Positions 1 through 6,749 of a DNA stretch of 12,767 bases are shown piece by piece (positions within the stretch are counted from its first letter, which is position 1; every line of letters starts with the position of its first letter). Both the position numbers and the translations under genes were made by a program. The stretch lies in NCBI GenBank assembly GCA_027010905.1, contig JALVBA010000060.1, positions 1 to 12,767 of the forward strand, given 5' to 3'. A model generated the notes under the pieces. It did no database searches, was not told the DNA's origin, and saw only the letters and a list, made by a program, of their open reading frames with translations. The DNA is from Marinilabiliaceae bacterium (GTDB lineage: Bacteria > Bacteroidota > Bacteroidia > Bacteroidales > Marinilabiliaceae).

Positions 1-72
1 AATTTAAACAAGTTGTCATTCTTTAACGTTTTTTCAAATGATGGAAGGCATGTGTTTTCTGAAAAAACATAA
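1..72 (+). CDS. Possible C-terminal end of an upstream gene (partial)
   Basis: Frame 1 is open from the window edge to a TAA at 70-72 and would encode the last 23 residues of a protein, ending in FSNDGRHVFSEKT. The other two + frames hit stops within the first 25 bases. The fragment is too short to identify a family. Its placement, same strand and about 120 bp before the esterase gene, would fit another member of the same polysaccharide locus. It could equally be chance, since 24 open codons is unremarkable in AT-rich DNA. Confidence 0.3.
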   Translation, partial: NLNKLSFFNVFSNDGRHVFSEKT

Positions 73-190
73 GGAATAGCTTTAAAGTCGAGATTTCATG
101 AAATTAGACTTGAATATCTTCAGGCTAGAAGTGGTAAAATATTACAGGCTTATATCCAGTGATAAAATCAACTAAAAAAACCGAAAAAAA

Positions 191-1381
191 ATGAAAAAAA
201 TTACATCAATTACTTTATTAGTGATACTTACGATTGTTTCGTGCAAAACAAAATCAATTATCTCATCAGAACTAACAGCTCAGGAAGAAAATAAGGTCGA
301 ATTATGTGTGGCTGATTACTTGACCGAAAAAGAGGGTGCAGCGAAACTAAAAGAAAAGGCAAAAACGTACAATACGCTTGCAAAGTGGAAAAGCCATGTA
401 GAGGAAATAAAAATGAATATTTATACGGGTGCCGACCTTGATAAAATATCTCAAGAAGAATGGGACGCTGAAATCAAGGTGATCAGGAGCGAAAAACAAA
501 TCATGAATGGTTATACCGTAGAGAATATTTCTTTAGAGACAAAACCCGGATATTTTATTACAGGTAATCTTTACAGACCAACAACAGTAACTGGAAAGCT
601 AGCAGCCGTGTTATGTCCACATGGTCATTGGTTTAAACCTGACGATTATGGTCGTTTTAGACCCGACATGCAAAAAAGATGTGCCTCACTTGCAAGAATG
701 GGAGCTATTGTATTTGCCTGGGATATGTTTGGAACTGGTGAAGATACCCTGCACAAGCATCTAGACCCAGACGCCTTAAAATGGCAGACTTACAACAGCA
801 TAAGAATTTTAGACTGGATAAGTGCCATGCCAGATATTGATACCAGTAGAATAGGTGTTACAGGTGCTTCTGGTGGAGGTACGCAAACTTTTATCATTGC
901 TGCTCTGGATTATCGGGTTGATGTATCTGTACCTGTGGTAATGGTTTCTGCACATTTTTTTGGTGGTTGCGTTTGTGAAAGTGGAAAACCCATTCATAAA
1001 AGAGGTGATTTCGAGACTGACAATGTAGAGATTGCAGCGTCTATTGCACCCAAACCTCTTTTGCTGATAGGTGATGGAGATGATTGGACACAAAACCTAC
1101 CGGAAGTAGAATATCCATTTGTGCAACACATCTATAAATTGTTTAAAGTGGAAAAGAATGTGGAATATGCTTTTTTTAAGGATGAGGTGCATGATTATGG
1201 CCTCTCAAAAAGAGTACCTGCTTATAAATTTCTTGCAAAACATTTGAATCTGGATCTTGGTAAAATCACAAATAACAAAGGAGAAATTGATGAAAGTTTT
1301 GTTACTTTACTGAATATATCTACTTTAAAAGTACATCCGGATAGAAATTTAGTTCCAGATCCTATGAATGAGTTTAATTGA
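191..1381 (+). CDS. Lipoprotein alpha/beta-hydrolase, acetylesterase-like
   Basis: A 396-residue alpha/beta-hydrolase of the dienelactone hydrolase / acetyl-xylan-esterase-like group (resembling Abhydrolase_7). Residues 1-18 form a lipoprotein signal peptide (KK, hydrophobic stretch, then I-V-S-C with Cys18 as lipidation site), so it is probably membrane-anchored outside the cytoplasm. The fold core starts near residue 105. PHGHW (143-147) looks like the oxyanion-hole segment. GASGGG (225-230) is the nucleophile elbow with Ser227. The acid is one of the aspartates in GDGDD (294-298), and His334 in EVHDYG completes the triad. The Met codon at 191 directly precedes the signal peptide, which fixes the start. 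Two GH28 genes follow on the same strand, so a role in removing acetyl or other esters from pectin is a reasonable inference. The exact ester cannot be read from the sequence. Confidence 0.85.
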   Translation: MKKITSITLLVILTIVSCKTKSIISSELTAQEENKVELCVADYLTEKEGAAKLKEKAKTYNTLAKWKSHVEEIKMNIYTGADLDKISQEEWDAEIKVIRSEKQIMNGYTVENISLETKPGYFITGNLYRPTTVTGKLAAVLCPHGHWFKPDDYGRFRPDMQKRCASLARMGAIVFAWDMFGTGEDTLHKHLDPDALKWQTYNSIRILDWISAMPDIDTSRIGVTGASGGGTQTFIIAALDYRVDVSVPVVMVSAHFFGGCVCESGKPIHKRGDFETDNVEIAASIAPKPLLLIGDGDDWTQNLPEVEYPFVQHIYKLFKVEKNVEYAFFKDEVHDYGLSKRVPAYKFLAKHLNLDLGKITNNKGEIDESFVTLLNISTLKVHPDRNLVPDPMNEFN

Positions 1382-1493
1382 AAATACATTTTTATAAAAT
1401 ATGAAACGAGGATGCTAAATTATTTATCACCCAAGGAAATGACTAACAGCGAACAGCAAATGACCGTTAAAAAATAATAATAAATATAGACAC

Positions 1494-3326
1494 ATGAAAA
1501 TTTCAGAATTATTATTAGCCATTATTTTGGGTTTGTTTTTAGGAACCTACGATTTAATTGCACAAAACGCCCAGGAAATAGAGGCTGCTACGAAAAGACC
1601 TAAAGAGATTGAATCAATAAATGCACCGTTTGAAATGGCGCAATTAAAAAAGCCTATATTTCAAGATAAGACCTTTAATATTCTTGATTATGGTGCTAAA
1701 GGTGATGGAACAACAAAAAACACAAAGGCATTTAAAAAAGCAATCGAAGCATGTAATGCTACCGGCGGCGGTCAGGTGTTGGTTCCGGCCGGGAAATGGT
1801 TCACCGGAGCCATTCATTTAAAAAGTAATGTAAATTTTCATTTTGAAGAGGGAGCAGAAATCCATTTTAGTGACGACCCGGAAGATTACCTCCCGGTTGT
1901 TTTTACACGTTGGGCCGGTACCGAACTTTATAATTACTCACCGCTAATTTATGCCAATAACTGTGAGAATATTGCCATTACCGGATCGGGAAAATTATTT
2001 GGTCACGGTAAAAAATGGTGGCCCATGACAATGCAAGGGGAAAAAACCATCAAGGACATCTACAAAAATCAAGTATTAAAAGGTATTCCTCCGGAAAAAA
2101 GAATATGCGGAACACCTAAAGCAGCACTCAGGCCACAGTTTATAAGCCCCATAAATTGTAAGAATGTTTATTTTGAGGGTTTTACGATCGCTTCCCCGGG
2201 TCCATTTTGGACATTTGACATTGTCTATTGCGAAAATGTGATTGTACGCGGTTTGCAATTGGAAACGCGGGGAGGGCATAATACAGACGGTGTCAATCTC
2301 GATTCATCTAAAGATGCATTAATAGAGTATTGCTACATCAATGCTGGTGATGATGGCGTTACCATCAAATCGGGAATCAACGAAGACGGTCGTCGGGTAA
2401 ATATCCCTTCGGAAAATATTGTTATCAGGAACATAACCACCGGAATTAGCCATGGCGGTGCTGTATTTGGCAGTGAGACAGCCGGAGGTATAAAAAATGT
2501 ATTTGTCCATGACTGTTTATTTAAAAATACTGGCATTGGCATAAGGATAAAATCGAATGCCTCCAGAGGCGGTTACGTTAAAAATATTTTTTTTGAAAAT
2601 ATTAAAATGGAAAACATACGCCATGAAGCCATTCGTATAGAAACCGATTACAGCGCCTTTATGGCATCGGAAAACGGAAAGAACTACCCTGTATTCAAAA
2701 ATCTTAATTTTAGTAGTATCGACTGTAATTATGCAGATATTGCAATCAGCATGGAAGGAACGGCACATGAGCCCGTTGACGGTGTAGCCCTTAAGAATAT
2801 TAATATCGCCGCACAAAAGGGTGGAATTTTTGAATGGGTAAATGGACTGTCGGAAGAAAATGTACAACTTGCAGAGAAAGAGAAACCACTTACGCTTTCT
2901 GATGTGTTGTTCACAGAAAAGAGTAAACCCGGACTTAAAGCTTCGTACTATAACAATGAAAACTTAAAGGGCAGCCCCGTCTATGAAAAAACAGACAGAA
3001 CAATTGATTTTAATTATTGGGGCGGCAGTTCTCCTGCACCAGGTTTGTCGGACGACCATTTCTCTATCCGTTGGACAGGGTTTCTAAAAGTACTGGAGAC
3101 AGAAAGTTATAGAATTGGCATGGAGGCAGATGACGGTTTCCGTATGTATTTAAATGGTAAGCTAATTCTTGATTATTGGGATACAAATCCGTTGAATGAT
3201 TGGAAAAGTGCCATTGTAAAACTCGAAAAGGATAAACACTACGATATAAAGATTGAGTATAGGGAAAATGTTGGATTTGGCTGTGCTATGTTCAGAATCC
3301 TGCCAGTAATTCACCCAATAGACTAG
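1494..3326 (+). CDS. Secreted GH28 exo-polygalacturonase-like enzyme with C-terminal PA14 domain
   Basis: A 610-residue pectinase. Residues 1-23 are a signal peptide with no lipobox cysteine, likely cleaved near LIA|QN. The GH28 right-handed beta-helix starts at FNILDYGAKGDG (61-72) and runs to about residue 450. The family's catalytic motifs are all present: NTDG (263-266, Asp265), GDDG (285-288, Asp286 and Asp287), SHGG (319-322, His320) and RIK (351-353). The INEDGRR segment after the GDD motif (295-301) resembles that of exo-acting polygalacturonases, so the enzyme may release residues from chain ends of galacturonan. A PA14 domain at roughly 479-605 (LKASYYN, then ADDGFRMYLNG) probably binds carbohydrate. 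The gene lies 112 bp after the esterase and 38 bp before the second GH28, which suggests one transcript. Family assignment is firm; substrate is inferred. Confidence 0.9.
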   Translation: MKISELLLAIILGLFLGTYDLIAQNAQEIEAATKRPKEIESINAPFEMAQLKKPIFQDKTFNILDYGAKGDGTTKNTKAFKKAIEACNATGGGQVLVPAGKWFTGAIHLKSNVNFHFEEGAEIHFSDDPEDYLPVVFTRWAGTELYNYSPLIYANNCENIAITGSGKLFGHGKKWWPMTMQGEKTIKDIYKNQVLKGIPPEKRICGTPKAALRPQFISPINCKNVYFEGFTIASPGPFWTFDIVYCENVIVRGLQLETRGGHNTDGVNLDSSKDALIEYCYINAGDDGVTIKSGINEDGRRVNIPSENIVIRNITTGISHGGAVFGSETAGGIKNVFVHDCLFKNTGIGIRIKSNASRGGYVKNIFFENIKMENIRHEAIRIETDYSAFMASENGKNYPVFKNLNFSSIDCNYADIAISMEGTAHEPVDGVALKNINIAAQKGGIFEWVNGLSEENVQLAEKEKPLTLSDVLFTEKSKPGLKASYYNNENLKGSPVYEKTDRTIDFNYWGGSSPAPGLSDDHFSIRWTGFLKVLETESYRIGMEADDGFRMYLNGKLILDYWDTNPLNDWKSAIVKLEKDKHYDIKIEYRENVGFGCAMFRILPVIHPID

Positions 3327-3364
3327 CCCGTAAGCTCCTAAACATTAATTTAAAAGACACAATA

Positions 3365-4939
3365 ATGATACAAGACGTATGTTTAAATAGGATATTAACT
3401 TCAATAAAATTACCAATAATCTACTCTCTTTTTTTCGCATCTATTTTTTTATCTCAAAATAGTTATGGCATAGAGATATCAAAACCGATAAATAATCGCA
3501 ACGTTTTTTATTGTAATGATTTTGGTGCTGTGGGGGATGGGAAAACCATTAACACAAAGGCGATACAATCGGCAATTGACGCTTGCAATGCTTTAGGTGG
3601 TGGAAAGGTGGTTCTTAGCTCTGGCAGATATTTGTCCGGTACCATTATAATGAAAGATAATGTACATCTGTACCTAGAACAAAATTCAACGCTACTGGCC
3701 AGTACGCAGCATAAAGATTTCCCGATGCAGCCGTTACCTAAGTACAGATCTCATAAAGACCAAATGGGAGGATTCTTTTCCCTTATTTATGCCGAAGGCA
3801 CAACAAATATTGCAATAACTGGTTTTGGCACTATAGATGGACAAGGGAAACTTCAGAAATCAAGAGAAAATAAATTTGCTGGTGATATTGATGGTCGCCC
3901 AAGAAATCTTCTGTTTATTTCATGTAAAAACATACGCATAGAAGGTATTCATTTAAGAAATTCAGGATTATGGAATCAGCATTATCTGGATTGTGAAGAT
4001 GTAAAAGTGGACAAGATATCAGTCTATAATCACAGCAACCGAAACAACGATGGAATTGATATTGATGGTTGCCGGCGTGTAGTCTTATCAAATAGTATCT
4101 TTGATTCAGACGATGATGGCATCACTTTAAAAAGTACAGGCCCCGCCCCTTGTGAAGATATTGTTATTACCAATTGTGTTGTGAGCAGTTTTTGTAACGC
4201 CATTAAGGCAGGGACTGAATCAACGGGAGGGTTTAAAAACATCACCATTTCAAATTGTGTAGTAAAGCCTTCTATTTCCAAAGAAAAACCCATTTTCAAC
4301 ACCCCGAAAACCGGAATATCAGGACTTTCTTTGATGGTCGTTGATGGTGGAACCATGGAAGGGATAACAGTTAGTAACCTTACAATTTACGGAACAATGT
4401 CACCAATTTATGTTCGCCTAGGCAACAGGGCTCGTCCGCATATATCTAATGCTCCAATACCCGATGTTGGTAAAGTTTCCAGTATTACCATTAATAATGT
4501 TACTGCTTATGGTGCAGGAAGTTGGGGCTCATCAATAACCGGTATTCCTGGTCACAAAGTGGAAAATATTATGTTGAGCAATATCCAATTGTTTACTGAA
4601 GGTGGTGTTGCCGATGGTGACTTTAAGACTGTTGTCGATGAATCTGAAAAAGGGTATCCACAACCAGATGCGTGGGAAAATCTACCTTCTTATGGCTTGT
4701 ATATCAGGCATGCCAAAGGAGTTTCAATTAACAATCTTGTTCTTGGTTATAAAAATACCGATATACGGATTCCTATAATTGCTGATGATGTTGAGGACTT
4801 ACTAATTAAAGGAGTTCGTTTAAGCAATCCAATAACTGCTTTGCCTTTTGTTAAAGGCCGCTTACTAAAAAATTATGATATTGAAAAACCACTTGGTTGG
4901 CAGGGCAAAAATAATCACTATATTTTAAATGATGATTAA
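3365..4939 (+). CDS. Secreted divergent GH28-family glycosidase
   Basis: A 524-residue GH28-type beta-helix protein. A hydrophobic export segment spans about residues 10-30, with likely cleavage near SYG (33-35). FGAVGDGKTINTKA (53-66) is the usual N-terminal signature. The aspartate motifs are kept as NNDG (227-230, Asp229) and SDDDG (248-252). The histidine motif of classical polygalacturonases is replaced: aligning on GTESTGG (283-289) puts Cys277 where the first GH28 has His320. The RIK pair is also absent at the corresponding place. This matches a large, poorly characterised GH28 branch, so a substrate other than plain homogalacturonan (for example a rhamnogalacturonan or substituted pectin) is plausible. 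It is the last gene of the + strand cassette and meets the phosphatase gene tail to tail. Confidence 0.85.
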   Translation: MIQDVCLNRILTSIKLPIIYSLFFASIFLSQNSYGIEISKPINNRNVFYCNDFGAVGDGKTINTKAIQSAIDACNALGGGKVVLSSGRYLSGTIIMKDNVHLYLEQNSTLLASTQHKDFPMQPLPKYRSHKDQMGGFFSLIYAEGTTNIAITGFGTIDGQGKLQKSRENKFAGDIDGRPRNLLFISCKNIRIEGIHLRNSGLWNQHYLDCEDVKVDKISVYNHSNRNNDGIDIDGCRRVVLSNSIFDSDDDGITLKSTGPAPCEDIVITNCVVSSFCNAIKAGTESTGGFKNITISNCVVKPSISKEKPIFNTPKTGISGLSLMVVDGGTMEGITVSNLTIYGTMSPIYVRLGNRARPHISNAPIPDVGKVSSITINNVTAYGAGSWGSSITGIPGHKVENIMLSNIQLFTEGGVADGDFKTVVDESEKGYPQPDAWENLPSYGLYIRHAKGVSINNLVLGYKNTDIRIPIIADDVEDLLIKGVRLSNPITALPFVKGRLLKNYDIEKPLGWQGKNNHYILNDD

Positions 4940-4989
4940 TTCACATTAAAATTAATTCAGACACAAACCTTTTAAAAAAACTCTAATAA

Positions 4990-5006
4990 TGCACCTTTTA
5001 TGTGCA
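4990..5006 (-). terminator. Weak hairpin between convergent genes
   Basis: TGCAC and GTGCA form a 5-bp stem around a 7-nt loop in the gap between the second GH28 gene and the phosphatase gene. Read on the minus strand, the hairpin is followed about 9 nt later by a run of seven T, so it could end phosphatase transcription. The stem is short and the spacing poor, so this is only a candidate. Confidence 0.3.
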
Positions 5007-5081
5007 AAAGTAGCCAAACTCACCTCGTAATCCTTTGGAGAACATTCGAGCGTTAATAGAATCAAACACTCTTCTACGTTG

Positions 5082-5723
5082 TTACTTCTCACCTGTCTTC
5101 TTGCTTTGCCAAAACTCTTTAGTTTCAACATTCATGATAGTGAGTTTACCTCCTTTGCCGGCACCAGTGTCCATCATCACTATGCCATTAACTAAAATCG
5201 GCTTTTCATAATTGTAGACCGTGGTAGGCGTATGCCCCACAAAAATCTCATCAAAAGGAGTCTTCGGGTTTTCACCTGATTTCATAATCATCTCTACCAA
5301 GCTCCTATTCCACAAAAAATCAAACTCAGTCTGTTGTCTCAGCGGTTTGTATACATCAATGCCGGCATGAACAAACAGCCTGTTATCCAAAAGATAGTAT
5401 AGCGATGAGTTTTGGAGCAGATTAATATGGCTTTCAGGAACTGCCTCTCCTTTGTAGCTCTTTATGCTCTCCTCTCCATACTGAAACTCCAATTTTCCTG
5501 TAATAGCCCACTTCAGAAACCACTTGTCGTGATTACCAAGAACATATTTGAGATATTTAATTTTCAACAGCAAGTCAAAACTCTCCTTAACAAAATCTCC
5601 TCTGTCACACACATCACCCAGACTGATAAGCATATCCCTGTCCATATCGAAACCGGATAGTTCCAAACACTGCTTCAGGGCAGTAATCCTGCCATGAATA
5701 TCACCAATAACAAAATGCCTCAT
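5082..5723 (-). CDS. PP1-like calcineurin-fold serine/threonine phosphatase
   Basis: A 213-residue cytoplasmic metallophosphoesterase of the bacterial PP1/PrpA-PrpB and lambda-phosphatase type. The two-metal site motifs occur in order: GDIHG (7-11), GDVCDRG (36-42), GNHD (63-66), HAG (119-121) and VGHT (162-165), followed by DTGAGKGG (185-192). Length and motif spacing fit an intact single-domain enzyme; no signal peptide or membrane segment is seen. Likely reactions are dephosphorylation of Ser/Thr-phosphorylated proteins, or hydrolysis of dinucleoside tetraphosphates as in the related ApaH family; the sequence does not decide between them. A possible 27-residue hydrophobic micro-ORF ends 3 nt before its start codon. 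No kinase gene lies nearby. Confidence 0.88.
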   Translation of the reverse strand: MRHFVIGDIHGRITALKQCLELSGFDMDRDMLISLGDVCDRGDFVKESFDLLLKIKYLKYVLGNHDKWFLKWAITGKLEFQYGEESIKSYKGEAVPESHINLLQNSSLYYLLDNRLFVHAGIDVYKPLRQQTEFDFLWNRSLVEMIMKSGENPKTPFDEIFVGHTPTTVYNYEKPILVNGIVMMDTGAGKGGKLTIMNVETKEFWQSKKTGEK

Positions 5724-5726
5724 TAT

Positions 5727-5810
5727 CTAAATTACTTCAATTAATATGCGTAATAGCACACAATAAAATGTAATAACAATCAACCCAATACGCTTAACCA
5801 TCTTTTGCAT
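5727..5810 (-). CDS. Possible 27-residue hydrophobic micro-ORF upstream of the phosphatase
   Basis: An ATG at 5810-5808 opens a 27-codon frame ending in TAG at 5729-5727, only 3 nt before the phosphatase start. The peptide begins MQKMVKRIG and then has a hydrophobic stretch (LIVITFYCVLL), an arrangement like a small single-pass membrane protein with basic residues on the cytoplasmic side. It could be a translated leader coupled to the phosphatase, a small membrane protein, or chance in AT-rich DNA. I see no clear TAnnTTTG promoter or strong ribosome binding site in front of it. Confidence 0.28.
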   Translation of the reverse strand: MQKMVKRIGLIVITFYCVLLRILIEVI

Positions 5811-5832
5811 CTTTACATATAAACTAAATAGG

Positions 5833-5852
5833 TTATTAAAATATTTTAATAA
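5833..5852. repeat. Perfect 20-bp AT palindrome
   Basis: TTATTAAAATATTTTAATAA is identical to its own reverse complement. It lies 19 bp beyond the yigZ stop codon and just upstream of the micro-ORF/phosphatase unit. It might be a protein-binding operator or part of a weak transcript end. It has no G or C and no following T-run, so an ordinary intrinsic terminator is unlikely. AT-rich composition makes chance palindromes more likely here. Confidence 0.5.
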
Positions 5853-5871
5853 TGAGGTTAATATTTCACAT

Positions 5872-6480
5872 TTAATCTGACACCTCTACCCTGACAGACT
5901 CCAGCTTTCTTAATTTACTAACCAACATCTCTGCTTTGGAATTTCTGATGCTAAGTTCCATTTTACAATTAAGATTAAAATCCTGTGTAACAATTTCAGG
6001 GTTTTCATCTTTAATAATCCTCATTACATCATTCATCACACCATAATCAAACTTAACTACAAGGCTGGTATTCACTGTACGTTCAACAAAGGTGGCATTT
6101 GCAAATGTATCTTTAGTTGCCGTTTTGTAGGCGTGTATCAGACCACTAGTACCTAACTTAGTACCTCCAAAATAGCGCACAATAACAACCAAAATATTAG
6201 TCAGCTCATGTGAGAGCATCTGTCCGTAGATAGGTTTGCCGGCAGTACCGGAGGGTTCACCATCGTCATTTGTACGAAACCTGTTACCATCAAGCCCCAG
6301 TTTCCAGGCATAACAATGATGGCGGGCATCATAAAAATCCTTTTTCAATTTTGTAAGATGCTCTTTAATTTCATCTTCGGTAAAAACGGGAAAAGCAAAA
6401 GCCAGAAACTTACTTCCTTTCTCCTTGTAAGCTCCCTCAGCCCTATGCGAAATAGTTTTGTATATGTCGGTGTCTGTCAT
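5872..6480 (-). CDS. yigZ: YigZ/IMPACT family protein
   Basis: A 202-residue soluble protein of the UPF0029/IMPACT family. The N-terminal IMPACT domain covers about residues 10-120 and contains the family signatures DDGEPSGTAG (72-81) and VRYFGGTKLGTSGL (101-114). The remaining roughly 70 residues fit the small DUF1949-type C-terminal domain. Length matches E. coli YigZ (about 205 residues), so the gene looks complete. The family is linked to translation-related regulation in eukaryotes (IMPACT/YIH1); the bacterial role is not established. The start codon overlaps, as ATGA, the TGA of what appears to be a decayed upstream frame. This suggests the gene was once the downstream partner in a translationally coupled pair. 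Confidence 0.93.
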   Translation of the reverse strand: MTDTDIYKTISHRAEGAYKEKGSKFLAFAFPVFTEDEIKEHLTKLKKDFYDARHHCYAWKLGLDGNRFRTNDDGEPSGTAGKPIYGQMLSHELTNILVVIVRYFGGTKLGTSGLIHAYKTATKDTFANATFVERTVNTSLVVKFDYGVMNDVMRIIKDENPEIVTQDFNLNCKMELSIRNSKAEMLVSKLRKLESVRVEVSD

Positions 6481-6697
6481 TCATCTGCAACTTTAGAGAA
6501 AACCTTCCTGTCTTCATCGCTGAATTCGTTGCCCAGCAAGAAGATTACTCCCAGTACCCCGTTTTCGATACATACTATTCACAACCTTTTCAATACCGAA
6601 CTGACTTACATGTCCTAAATGCAATCCGGGGAAAACTTTGCTTTACCCTTCAGTCTCTCTGCATCCTATTTAATAACACAAGTGAGCCTCTCAAATC
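6477..6697 (-). pseudogene. Putative frameshifted gene remnant upstream of yigZ
   Basis: The 269-bp gap between the nagB-like gene and yigZ holds protein-like sequence split over several minus-strand frames. The last segment (6578-6480) is open for 33 codons, ends FSDEDRKVFSKVADE, and its TGA overlaps the yigZ ATG. A second frame (6642-6557) reads GLHLGHVSQFGIEKVV. A third (6665-6628) reads DAERLKGKAKFSP. One base change in the CCCC at 6557-6560 and one in the GGGG at 6628-6631 would join all three into one C-terminal region of about 60 residues. Further upstream, DLRGSLVLLNR (6697-6665) could continue it. I do not recognise the family. Stitching frames by eye is error-prone, so this is tentative; real decay and sequencing indels look the same here. 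Confidence 0.35.
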
Positions 6698-6749
6698 AAG
6701 TCAAAACGACTAAATATATCAGACAATCTGCCTTTATCTGCTTTAAGGT

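Noticed and set aside
98..175. 25-codon + strand frame before the esterase gene
   Set aside because: Short, no recognisable features or signal sequence, and expected by chance in AT-rich intergenic DNA.
2517..2867. 116-codon minus-strand frame within the first GH28 gene
   Set aside because: Antisense shadow of well-supported beta-helix coding sequence.
6316..6618. 100-codon + strand frame overlapping the yigZ start
   Set aside because: Mostly antisense to yigZ and to the remnant upstream of it; its product has no recognisable domain.
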